From NCBI GenBank assembly GCA_041736895.1, contig JBGSSS010000015.1:1-64000 (forward strand): a stretch of DNA of 64,000 bases, read 5' to 3'. The stretch's first letter is position 1; each line of letters opens with the position of its first letter. The notes under the pieces were generated by a model, which saw only the letters and a program-made list of their open reading frames with translations, did no database searches and was not told the origin of the DNA. Positions 1 to 8,245 of the stretch are shown piece by piece. The translations under genes and the position numbers were made by a program. Source of the stretch: JANRLT01 sp041736895 (GTDB taxonomy: Bacteria; Planctomycetota; Planctomycetia; Pirellulales; JALHPA01).

Positions 1-1
1 C

Positions 2-877
2 ACGTCGGGCACGGGCCAAGTCATCGCCCAAGCCCCGCCGCCACAGCCCGCGTATCAAGCCGAGCCCAAGAACTGGTCCACGGCGAATCCGGCGGCGGCA
101 ACAACGACAGCGTCAACTTCGACTCCGCCCGCAACGGGCACGATCCCGTTGGGCGGACCAGCACCGGCGGCTGCTGGAACGACGGGCAAATCGGTGATGA
201 ACGAACTCGAGGCGCTGGAGCTTGATCTCTCGGCCATGTTGAGCGAGGAGCCGACGGCGTGGAACTTTAGTTCGTTCAATCAGCGTTCGGATCGGTTGCT
301 CGACCAAGCTGGCTCGGCGTTGGAACGGGGCAAGGTCCGCATCTTCCAAAACAAAATCGCGCGCTTCGCCGAGATCAAACAGCGCACCCTCGATCAACAA
401 GCGCTTTTCGCCAACACTCCGACGCGCAATCAAGTTCCAGCGAACACCGCAAGCACCGCAACACCCGGCGCGTCGCCGTTTGCCCTGCCGAAAACGAGCA
501 CCGATTGGGTTCCCGGCGCGCGGCCGGGATCGCTGATCGCGACGCAAGGTCTCGGCACCGGCGGACTGCTCAAACCGCCGGCCACGATCAACGATCCAGT
601 GCTAGGCCGTTACGATGCGATCGGCACCCTCAACCGTGTTAAGTCGACCCGTCCTAATGCGCCGCAGTACGCGCTGACCGACGGCACCAAGGTGCTGGCC
701 TTTGTCACCCCCGGCCCCGGCGTCGAGCTCGATGCCTACATCAACCAACAAATCGGCATCATCGGCCAAAAGGGCTACATGCCCGAACTCAAGGCCAGTC
801 ACATTACGGCGACGACGATCGGCCCAACGAATCCCGAAGTGATCGCGCGGATGCGGGGCGATCAGAAGATTCGGTAG
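2..877 (+). CDS. Hypothetical protein, 5' end outside window
   Basis: The reading frame is open from base 2, so the gene begins upstream of the window. The visible N-terminal part is a low-complexity linker rich in Pro, Ala and Thr, followed by a helical stretch starting near VMNELEALELDLS. The C-terminal ~90 residues (from about base 600) look like a compact beta-rich domain, with the segment GRYDAIGTLNRVKS and the phrase YALTDGTKVLAFVTPGPG. Its spacing resembles SH3-like domains of planctomycete proteins, but I cannot name the family. An internal ATG at 197 is possible but would cut a continuous frame. Function unknown. Confidence 0.7.
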   Translation, partial: TSGTGQVIAQAPPPQPAYQAEPKNWSTANPAAATTTASTSTPPATGTIPLGGPAPAAAGTTGKSVMNELEALELDLSAMLSEEPTAWNFSSFNQRSDRLLDQAGSALERGKVRIFQNKIARFAEIKQRTLDQQALFANTPTRNQVPANTASTATPGASPFALPKTSTDWVPGARPGSLIATQGLGTGGLLKPPATINDPVLGRYDAIGTLNRVKSTRPNAPQYALTDGTKVLAFVTPGPGVELDAYINQQIGIIGQKGYMPELKASHITATTIGPTNPEVIARMRGDQKIR

Positions 878-886
878 TCGATCAAT

Positions 887-910
887 GTAGCCAAGGTCGT
901 GAGACCTTGG
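887..910 (+). repeat. GTAG palindromic repeat, subfamily A, single arm
   Basis: GTAG is followed by an 8-bp stem and a GTGA loop (CCAAGGTC-GTGA-GACCTTGG). The same unit occurs as an inverted pair at 32210-32265 and, with changed but still paired stem bases, at 34933-35014. Here only one arm is present, directly downstream of the first gene. Confidence 0.8.
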
Positions 911-976
911 ATGTGTTGGTCAATCACTCCGCAAAGAAAAATTAACTCACTTTATCGCTGCCGGAAAATGGCAGAA

Positions 977-1022
977 GAATGAAGGCAGAAGAATGGAATG
1001 AAACATTCTCCTGCCTTCATTC
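977..1022. repeat. Purine/pyrimidine-rich inverted repeat
   Basis: A 19-base arm (977-995) and its near-perfect reverse complement (1004-1022) are separated by 8 bases, with one mismatch that could be a G-U pair. It lies in the ~300-bp gap between two plus-strand genes. No T-run follows, so it is a weak intrinsic-terminator candidate. A similar GAAGGA-type inverted repeat lies at 49541-49641. I see nothing else in 1023-1180. Confidence 0.65.
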
Positions 1023-1180
1023 TATTGCCTGCTTTCTGAATGACTCCGAGGTGCCACGCCTGCTCTTGGCTTGCCCTCATTCTTGGATCGTTGCTTGCTT
1101 TTAAGAGCGATGCCCTTTTAGAATCGTACTTTCTGTAAACGTCTTTTTGTTAGAGCAATCCCACGACATCGGGGCACACG

Positions 1181-2623
1181 ATGAAAGTCTTGCCGATTCT
1201 TTTTCTCTTGGCGATGATCTGCGGTTGCGGCACCCCGGAGCCAACTCCGGATCCTGTGGCGACAACTCCAACGCCTTCCGCGAAAACCGACACCGCGAAA
1301 ACGCCCCCGGCCGAGACCGCCTCGCCCGACGAAGCCGCGCAGCGCGAGTTCGATGCCGAGGTCCTCGTCTTCAAAAAGTGGGTCGAGTCCGAGTATGGCA
1401 AAGCCACGGCAGGGCTCTATCCTCCGCGCTTGCCAGGCGAGCCGGTCGGGCTGGCTGGCGAAGGCTCCGCGCCGACGGAAAAGCTGATCCCCTTTGTCAA
1501 AGTGTTGAAGCGCAATATCGATCCGCCGCCAGAGGGCATTGAACGTTTGCGGAAGATGTGCGCCGAAGGCACGGCCCGTTACAAAAAACTGTCGGAACAC
1601 CCGTACGGGCAGAAGCATCCGTGGGAACTACCCAAGAAGCCGGAATTCGATGTCGATTTCTTGGTCAAGCTGCATCAAGAGCGAGCAAGCAATCAGTATC
1701 AATACCATCTTAAAAAATTGCGCGAGCAAGATCGCGATGCGGCGCAAGACATCGAGTCGGGCATCACCCCAACTGCCGAAGAGCTTGCGGCCCGCGCCGA
1801 AAAACGTGCCGCCCGCGCGGCGCACGACGCCGACAAGAAACAGTTGGAGATTCTCGGGCGCGAATTGGGACGCTGTGTCGCCGATCTCACGCCGGAATAC
1901 GAATGGAACTCCGTCCGCGAACCGGAATTGCGGCGGTGGATTCAATACGGCACAGCGTTGCGCAAACGTTATGCCGAGACGAAGCTGTTCAACAAGGGCA
2001 GTATCGAATCATTGCACAAAGTCTGCCGCGAGATGAAACCGCTCGTCGAGCGTTTGAAGACGTCCACAGTGCGGTTTGAGGATTACGTAAAACTCCCCGA
2101 GCTGGCGAGCTATGATTCCGACGCCTTGCTTGCGAAACAAGCGAAGGAGAGCGACAAAATCCTCGTCCAACATGAAGGAATCATGGCCCCCTACAGTCCC
2201 TTGGCAGTGCGGCTGCTGAAAGAGGGGAAATCCACGCCCGATGAAATCGTGGCCGCCGTCAGCGAAGAGCGCAAAGCCAGCCTCGAAATCATCCTGGAGA
2301 AACGCAAGAAAATTCTCGCCGAACTCGATGCCCTGCGGGAAAAGTTCGAAGCCGCGACGACCCTCGAGGAGATGAAAACGGTGGCGGCCGAAGCGAGTCA
2401 GATTCACAAAGAACCGCTGCACGCCAATTACAATGAGTTCTATCGCTGGCGAGGGAGTTGCACTCACATCGGGATAAAGGAAGAGCGACATCTGTCGGAC
2501 TTTCTCTCCGAGCGAAACCCGGTGAGCCGAATGTACAATCTCATCGACAAGATCGAGACCAAGAAACTCGATATTAGTGACCCCGCCGTGCGCGCGAAAC
2601 TCCTGCCGCTCTTCGCAAAGTAA
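1181..2623 (+). CDS. Hypothetical lipoprotein, 480 aa
   Basis: The N-terminus MKVLPILFLLAMICGCG is a short signal peptide with a lipobox-like segment ending in Cys, followed by a Pro/Thr-rich linker (PEPTPDPVATTPTPS). This suggests a lipid-anchored envelope protein. The rest is strongly charged and predicted helical, rich in Lys, Glu and Arg, with no catalytic motif I recognise. The C-terminus contains KKLDISDPAVR, which is repeated in the next small gene. The start is ATG at 1181. Family unknown. Confidence 0.75.
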   Translation: MKVLPILFLLAMICGCGTPEPTPDPVATTPTPSAKTDTAKTPPAETASPDEAAQREFDAEVLVFKKWVESEYGKATAGLYPPRLPGEPVGLAGEGSAPTEKLIPFVKVLKRNIDPPPEGIERLRKMCAEGTARYKKLSEHPYGQKHPWELPKKPEFDVDFLVKLHQERASNQYQYHLKKLREQDRDAAQDIESGITPTAEELAARAEKRAARAAHDADKKQLEILGRELGRCVADLTPEYEWNSVREPELRRWIQYGTALRKRYAETKLFNKGSIESLHKVCREMKPLVERLKTSTVRFEDYVKLPELASYDSDALLAKQAKESDKILVQHEGIMAPYSPLAVRLLKEGKSTPDEIVAAVSEERKASLEIILEKRKKILAELDALREKFEAATTLEEMKTVAAEASQIHKEPLHANYNEFYRWRGSCTHIGIKEERHLSDFLSERNPVSRMYNLIDKIETKKLDISDPAVRAKLLPLFAK

Positions 2624-2635
2624 GGGCAGTACGAG

Positions 2636-2839
2636 ATGGTAAAGCCCAACCCACGCGAGATCGAACTCTGGCACTCGTGCTCGCAGTCGTTGGGCTTTGA
2701 AAAGCTGGCTGAGCAGGGCGTCTTGCCGCGCGAGTCGCTCCCGCTAGGCAGCATAATCGGCCGCCTCCGCACGGTCGAGCAAAAGAAACTCGACGTGAGC
2801 GACCCGGCGGTACGGGAGAAGTTCGAGCCGCTGAAGTGA
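2636..2839 (+). CDS. Partial paralogue of the preceding lipoprotein C-terminus, 67 aa
   Basis: This short frame begins 12 bases after the lipoprotein stop. Its product aligns with the last ~67 residues of that protein: both have a Trp and Ser-Cys pair followed about 30 residues later by KKLD(I/V)SDPAVR and then a Leu/Pro/Lys end. It has no signal peptide. It is best read as the remnant of a partial tandem duplication or of a second paralogue. It may be translated by coupling, or may not be a functional gene. Confidence 0.5.
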   Translation: MVKPNPREIELWHSCSQSLGFEKLAEQGVLPRESLPLGSIIGRLRTVEQKKLDVSDPAVREKFEPLK

Positions 2840-2841
2840 GG

Positions 2842-2884
2842 CAAATAAAAAGGGGCAGAACTATTCATCAATAGTTCTGCCCCT
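2842..2884 (-). terminator. Intrinsic terminator of the PEP-CTERM gene
   Basis: A perfect 15-bp stem (2851-2865 with 2870-2884) has a 4-base loop. On the minus strand it is followed by a T-rich tract (complement of 2842-2850). It lies about 75 bases beyond the stop of the minus-strand gene ending at 2961. On the plus strand no T-run follows, so it mainly serves the minus strand. Confidence 0.8.
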
Positions 2885-2960
2885 CATAAAACTTATGCCC
2901 CACTTTTTTAACACTCAGAAACGCCCTCGATAACGCGTCGGGTTGGGATTGGGCCTGCCT

Positions 2961-5900
2961 TTATCCATTACTCTCATTCCGCCGCCGCACCAAACGCCAC
3001 CCGCCCAGCGCGATTCCCAACCCAACCACAAACATCGTCCCCGGTTCCGGCACGACCGAGACGCCGCTCGCACTGTACTGCAGATGCCAATCCCCCGTCA
3101 GGCCGATCGTTTGATCGAACGAGCCGGTGTAGTTGCCGACGATCAGGGGATACTGCTTGCCGAGTTCGAATTCATAGCCGCTGAGCATGCTCAGATCGAG
3201 CGTACCATCGAGCGTCGCGGTGCCGCTGACGATCAGTTGATCGAACAGGCCCGCGGTCGAGCCGCCGATTTCCATCGTCAACACGCTCGTCGGATCAAAC
3301 GCGATGTTCTCGACCGCGACCACCGCCGGGCTGTTGCCGGGGCTGTAGCTGCCGGCGTAGCGGATGTTGCCCGTTGTGCTGCCGGCGCCCGTGACATCTT
3401 GAGTAAAGGTCAGCCACTCGGCCAGCGTCGTGGGTCCGTTGACGAGGCCGTTGTTGATAAAGTTTCCATTGATCGTCGAGTTTGCGACGGCGGAGAGGAC
3501 CTTCGTCGCATCGACCGACGAGGCATTGCCCAAGCGTGCGCCGTTGATCGTCGTGAGGCTGCCTTGATCGGCGAGCGAAGTCTGTGACCCAAGAACCGCT
3601 GCATCACTCGATAGGATCACGACCGCGCGGGAGCCAACTTGCAAGCTGCCGCCGACGCCCGCGGCACCGCCAAGATTGAACTGCCCCGGCTGACTCGAAC
3701 GGCCGAGCGTCAGGTCGTCGAGCGCGACGATGCTGCCCGTGCCACTGATCGCCCGGGTGACGCTGAACGCCGCTTCGAGGGTGCCGGAACCTTCGAGTGA
3801 GATTGGAACTCCGCTGCGGGGGAGGCCGACCGGCGCATTCAAGGCCCCGCCGCTGATCGTGAGCGGCGCGTTGGCGCTGAATTGATCGATGCCGGTGAGC
3901 GTGATGCGTCCGTTGCCGGTCTTGGTGATCGCCCCGGTTCCGGAAATCGTGCCGGTGTAGGTCGTGTTGGTCGGCTGATCGAGGATCAACGCGCCGTTGT
4001 TGGTGATTGTGTTGTTCAAGTTCGCTAGGCTGCCGCGCACCGTGCCGGCGTTGATCGTGATCGGGCCGACGCTGTTCGTCACCGCGGTGAAGACCAGCGT
4101 GCCAGCGCCGTTCTTCGTGATCCCGCTCGTCGAGGTAACAGAGCCGTCGATCGTCAGCGTGCTCGCGGCGTTGTCCACGCCGATGATTCTCGACGTGGTC
4201 AGCGTGATCGGTGTGGTAATTCGATGGTTTCCATTGGTCACACTGATCGCCGGATTCGCTGCCGAGGCAGCGATTGTGAGCGCTCCGCCCGTGCCTCCGC
4301 TGATCGTATATGACCCGCCGAGGTTGTTGTCGAACGTGATGTTGGCAAGCGAAGGATTCGCCCCATTGAGCGCGATATTTGCCGCTTGATTGCCGATCAC
4401 ATTGCCAAACGTCGCCGTATCTCCCGCGACAGCACTGATCCCCGGCGAACCAGCGCCGGCATCCGAAAGGTTGTCCGTCCAGTTGTTGTGCGTGCCCCAA
4501 CTATCCGCCACGGAGCCGTTCCAAGTCGATTTGCCAGTGAAGACTTTGACGGTGTAAGGAACAGTCACATTGGCCAGGGTTTGCGTCCCCGTGACGCCTG
4601 CTTCGGCATTCGTCGTCAGTGTCAACGTTCCGCTCAACGCGCCAGTTTTATTCGGGGTACCCGACAACGCGCGGGTCGAACTCATTCCATCCAACCCAAA
4701 GCGAAACGCCGTGCTCCCCGTGGTGCTGATCCCATTCGTATCGGCCGCCGAGGTATTGTTGACTGTGATACGAGTGTAGCTATTGTCAGCGCCCGTTGTG
4801 ACGAGCGTCGCGTTGCCGGTAACCGCGACTCCGCTATGCACGATGCCCAGATCGACGGTACCTTGTGTCGTGACACGGCGGTTGTCGAGGATCGACCCGG
4901 CGACGACGACATTCAGATCGGGCAGCGGCGTCGCGCCGGCTATAGTCTGGTTATCGCTGACTTGAATCGGGTAAGTGCTCGAGGTCGGGCCGAGGGTACT
5001 TGTATTGAGAGCACCGCGAGCGGTGACGCTGCTGCCAGGGGCGATGATCGTGTTGGCCGCGATATCCAGGAGCGACCCGGGGTTTGTGACCTGCAATCCG
5101 GCGCGCGTGCCCGAAGCATTGCGGATAAATGCAGCCCCGTTGGCTGTGGAGCCTTGCATGACGCGGACACCGGGGCTTGTCGAGAAACTGGCCGAGGCAT
5201 GGTCCAAGACGTTGACTAATAAACTAGCGGAGCTATTTGCATCGAGAGCGCCCGGAGTATTAACCCCCACGGTCAGGATTTTTGTTCCCGATGTGGTTCC
5301 CGTGACATTAAAGGCCATCCCAATGTTAGCACCTGGCGCTAGCGTGCCGGTGTGTGTCACGCTCGTGAAACTGAGTCCGGCCGTCGTCCCGGTTGGTGTA
5401 GCGGAATAATCCAGCGAGCCGCCGCCTGCGGCTGCCAAATTTGCCAATTGACCATTCACGGCGACAGTTCCGCCGACAATGACCTGGGGCGCTGTTCCTG
5501 ATTGCTTGAGGACGCCGAGGGCTTCGTTGTTAAAATTGTAGGACTGCTTGTACTGATAACCTTCGGCCGTGATCGCGCCGCCGGCGATGATCGTGCCGTA
5601 GCGATTTCCGCTCGTAACATTCACGGTTCCATTGGGAGCGTGGATGGTGCCGAAAAAGGAACTGATGCCGCCCCCCTCTAACGTGAAATTGCCGTTGGTT
5701 TGGAAGATCACGGCACTGGCCAAACGCGCTTCCGGTTGGAAATTGCTTATACTGGTGCTCATCGTGACGCCATTCACGACCACGTCCAAATAATTGCTAA
5801 GGTTAATATCTCCGGTGGAGTAAAAGCGGATCGGCCCATTGGTCAAATTCAAGTTCAACGTTCTCAAGCCCGAAGTTCCGCCCGTCAAGGAACCAACAAA

Positions 5901-6506
5901 GTAATCACCGCTAGAGAGAGTGAGAGTGTTGTAAAATGAACTTGATAAATTGATATCGCCATAACTGCCTGGGGCCAAAACCAAGTTGCTTGAAGACGCG
6001 ACGGTATTGGTCCCCGCCGTAAACATACGCGGCGTCGGCAGAGCGAGAGCGGGAACCGAGTTGCTCACTTGAGTGATCGTTCCTGTGACGTTTCCCCCGC
6101 CGGTATAGGTCGTGCCGTATTGAACTTTCCCAATGACATCAACCCCCGAAGCGACACTCACGCTGCCATTCGCGGCGACATTCCCCGTGAAGTCGCTGAG
6201 CGTGCCTTCAGCAATCCAGTTGCCCCCGCTATAAAAATTTCCCGACGTACCGCTACGTTGGATGCCATACCCAAATTTCACCGTTGTGTTGCCCGCCGAA
6301 TAGACATCCCCGTTGACGGTCGAATAAGTATCGAGCAGCACTGTGCTTCCGCCCATGATGGCGTACGACTTGTAATCCGTCGGCACGGTGATTTGGGCCG
6401 AGAGTGTGCCGGTGTTTAGCCACCCGGCAAGACCCAAGAGCGCGAGCCCGATGGCACGGCGCATCGCTAGACGAGAGAAAGAAACACGGCGAATTGTCCG
6501 GTGCAT
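2961..6506 (-). CDS. PEP-CTERM beta-repeat surface protein, 1181 aa
   Basis: The N-terminal signal region has two Met residues (MHRTIRR and MRRAIGLALLG) and a cleavage-like end TLSAQ. The first ~330 residues are Gly/Thr/Asn-rich with GDVYSAGN-type motifs, resembling bactofilin-like or polymer-forming beta folds. A choice-of-anchor-like middle section follows. Residues ~690-1000 carry autotransporter-associated beta-strand repeats (TWNGSVADSWGTHNNW, GTLVFTAVTN). The C-terminus is a PEP-CTERM sorting tag: VVPEPGTM, a hydrophobic segment and RRR. The protein is expected to be exported and processed by an exosortase. A clear terminator follows. The start is ATG at 6506; a second in-frame Met (MRRAIGLALLG) lies 14 residues further in. 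Confidence 0.85.
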   Translation of the reverse strand: MHRTIRRVSFSRLAMRRAIGLALLGLAGWLNTGTLSAQITVPTDYKSYAIMGGSTVLLDTYSTVNGDVYSAGNTTVKFGYGIQRSGTSGNFYSGGNWIAEGTLSDFTGNVAANGSVSVASGVDVIGKVQYGTTYTGGGNVTGTITQVSNSVPALALPTPRMFTAGTNTVASSSNLVLAPGSYGDINLSSSFYNTLTLSSGDYFVGSLTGGTSGLRTLNLNLTNGPIRFYSTGDINLSNYLDVVVNGVTMSTSISNFQPEARLASAVIFQTNGNFTLEGGGISSFFGTIHAPNGTVNVTSGNRYGTIIAGGAITAEGYQYKQSYNFNNEALGVLKQSGTAPQVIVGGTVAVNGQLANLAAAGGGSLDYSATPTGTTAGLSFTSVTHTGTLAPGANIGMAFNVTGTTSGTKILTVGVNTPGALDANSSASLLVNVLDHASASFSTSPGVRVMQGSTANGAAFIRNASGTRAGLQVTNPGSLLDIAANTIIAPGSSVTARGALNTSTLGPTSSTYPIQVSDNQTIAGATPLPDLNVVVAGSILDNRRVTTQGTVDLGIVHSGVAVTGNATLVTTGADNSYTRITVNNTSAADTNGISTTGSTAFRFGLDGMSSTRALSGTPNKTGALSGTLTLTTNAEAGVTGTQTLANVTVPYTVKVFTGKSTWNGSVADSWGTHNNWTDNLSDAGAGSPGISAVAGDTATFGNVIGNQAANIALNGANPSLANITFDNNLGGSYTISGGTGGALTIAASAANPAISVTNGNHRITTPITLTTSRIIGVDNAASTLTIDGSVTSTSGITKNGAGTLVFTAVTNSVGPITINAGTVRGSLANLNNTITNNGALILDQPTNTTYTGTISGTGAITKTGNGRITLTGIDQFSANAPLTISGGALNAPVGLPRSGVPISLEGSGTLEAAFSVTRAISGTGSIVALDDLTLGRSSQPGQFNLGGAAGVGGSLQVGSRAVVILSSDAAVLGSQTSLADQGSLTTINGARLGNASSVDATKVLSAVANSTINGNFINNGLVNGPTTLAEWLTFTQDVTGAGSTTGNIRYAGSYSPGNSPAVVAVENIAFDPTSVLTMEIGGSTAGLFDQLIVSGTATLDGTLDLSMLSGYEFELGKQYPLIVGNYTGSFDQTIGLTGDWHLQYSASGVSVVPEPGTMFVVGLGIALGGWRLVRRRNESNG

Positions 6507-6671
6507 TAGCTGCCCCTAAAGAAGATGAATTTCGCGTAAACTTCGACGTACTATAGATGGTGATTTACGCTAGGTAAAGTTATTTTACGATGAGGGCGAC
6601 CAGCTAAAATTGCTTCGCCCAAGAGGGCCTCAATATGACCCGACTAGATTGGGATTGGGATAGGCAGGCCT

Positions 6672-8132
6672 TTAAACTAGCAGCGCCTTGACGACATGCG
6701 CTTCTTCGACACCCGTGAGACGCGTGTTCAAGCCGCGGAACTTGTGCGAGAAGCGCGCGTGATCAATGCCGAGGCAATGCAGAACTGTGGCATGCAGATC
6801 GCGGAGGTGAACTGGTTTTTCCGCGATGTTGTAGCAGAAATCGTCCGTCGCCCCGTAGTCGAAACCCGGTTTGATGCCGCCGCCGGCCAGCCAGATCGTG
6901 AAGCAGCGGCCATGATGATCGCGGCCCATGCCCGGGTCGCCGAGTCTTCCTTGGCTGAAGACGGTCCGGCCGAATTCGGTGATGAACATCACGAGCGTAT
7001 CCTCGAGCAAGCCGCGCTGCTTGAGATCTTTGATCAGTGCGGCGGTCGGTTGATCGACGTCATTGCATTGATTGGGAAGTTGCCGCGTGATCGCGATATG
7101 CTGATCCCAGCCGCGATGAAAAAGCTGCACGAAGCGCGTATTCCGTTCCAGCAACCGGCGGGCGAGCAAACAGTTCGCGGCATAACTCCCGGGCTTCTTG
7201 ACCTCGGGTCCATACGCGTCGAGCGTAGCTTGGGTTTCGTTGCTGATGTCGGTCAGCTCCGGCACCGACGTCTGCATGCGATACGCCATTTCGTAGGCTT
7301 TGATCCGCGTCAGTGTTTCGGGGTCGCCCAATTCGTCCGCGCGCATCTGGTTCAGCTTCGCAAGATCATCGAGCAATTCGCGCCGCTGCTCACGCTCGAC
7401 CCCCGGCGGATTCTGGAGATACAGCACCGGATTCTTCCCCGGCCGCAGACCGACGCCTTGATGCGACGACGGCAGAAAGCCGCTCCCCCACAAGCGCGAA
7501 AAGATCGGCTGACCCGGATTCTTGCCGGTCCCTTGCGAGACCATCGCGATGAACGCGGGCAGGTTTTCGTTCTCGGTCCCTAGGCCGTAGCTGACCCATG
7601 CGCCCATGCTGGCGTAGCCGGGGAGTTGGTTGCCCGTGTTCATAAAAGTAATACCCGGATCATGGTTGATCGCCTCGGTATTCATGCTTTTGACCATGCA
7701 GAGCTCGTCGGCAATCGTCTGCATGTTTGGCAACAGATCGCTGATCCAAGTGCCGTGCTTGCCGCAGCGTTTGCCTGACTTGAGCGGCGGCACCACGGGA
7801 TAGGCCGATTGGCCGCTGGTCATGCCGGTGAGCCGCTGCGTTCCTTTGACGCTCGGCGGCAGCTCCTTGCCCGCATGTTGATGCAGCATCGGCTTGTCGT
7901 CGAACAGATCAACGTGTGACAAGCCTCCGCTCTGAAACAGGCACAGCACTCGTTTGGCCTTGGGCGCGAAATGCGGCAGTCCCGGCAGACCGAGTTGCTG
8001 CGCCGAGTCCGCGGCTTGCGCAGCCTGCGGAAAGAGCAAACTGCCAAGCGCGATGCTCCCCAGCCCCTGCGAAATATCGCCGAGAAAACTGCGGCGGGTG
8101 AGATTGGCCAGATGTTCGTAGAGCGGGTTCAT
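6672..8132 (-). CDS. DUF1501 domain-containing protein, Tat-exported
   Basis: At 486 aa it has the usual length for the family. The N-terminus carries a twin-arginine-type motif (LTRRSFLGDISQ) followed by a hydrophobic stretch ending AAQAA, so Tat export is likely. Family hallmarks include KRVLCLFQSGGLSHVDLFD near residue 60, FITEFGRTVFSQG and GRDHHGRCFTIWLAGGG. DUF1501 proteins are alkaline-phosphatase/sulfatase-fold proteins that typically pair with DUF1549/DUF1553 cytochrome proteins in planctomycetes, as here. The partner ends 113 bases upstream, with a palindromic repeat between. The exact substrate is unknown; a role in degrading complex sulfated or carboxylated organic matter is inferred from context. 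Confidence 0.9.
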   Translation of the reverse strand: MNPLYEHLANLTRRSFLGDISQGLGSIALGSLLFPQAAQAADSAQQLGLPGLPHFAPKAKRVLCLFQSGGLSHVDLFDDKPMLHQHAGKELPPSVKGTQRLTGMTSGQSAYPVVPPLKSGKRCGKHGTWISDLLPNMQTIADELCMVKSMNTEAINHDPGITFMNTGNQLPGYASMGAWVSYGLGTENENLPAFIAMVSQGTGKNPGQPIFSRLWGSGFLPSSHQGVGLRPGKNPVLYLQNPPGVEREQRRELLDDLAKLNQMRADELGDPETLTRIKAYEMAYRMQTSVPELTDISNETQATLDAYGPEVKKPGSYAANCLLARRLLERNTRFVQLFHRGWDQHIAITRQLPNQCNDVDQPTAALIKDLKQRGLLEDTLVMFITEFGRTVFSQGRLGDPGMGRDHHGRCFTIWLAGGGIKPGFDYGATDDFCYNIAEKPVHLRDLHATVLHCLGIDHARFSHKFRGLNTRLTGVEEAHVVKALLV

Positions 8133-8150
8133 GATTATGCAGAGAAATTA

Positions 8151-8212
8151 TAGCCCGTAGCGTTAGCGAGGGCGTTCGGCGTTTTTGTCGCCCTCGCTAA
8201 CGCTACGGGCTA
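8151..8212. repeat. TAGCCCGTAGCGTTAGCGAG inverted pair (subfamily C)
   Basis: A perfect 24-bp inverted repeat (8151-8174 with 8189-8212) has a 14-base loop. It fills most of the gap between the PSD1 and DUF1501 genes. The same 24-base arm occurs inside a coding sequence at 32763-32786. It could act as an RNA hairpin between the two cistrons. Confidence 0.85.
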
Positions 8213-8245
8213 CAAAAAACGCGGAGGGGAGTCTTGAGCGGTGAC

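Noticed and set aside
3604..5219. Several long frames on either strand within the PEP-CTERM gene
   Set aside because: Their translations are rich in Arg, Gln and His without any domain, as expected for shadows of a GC-rich repetitive gene.
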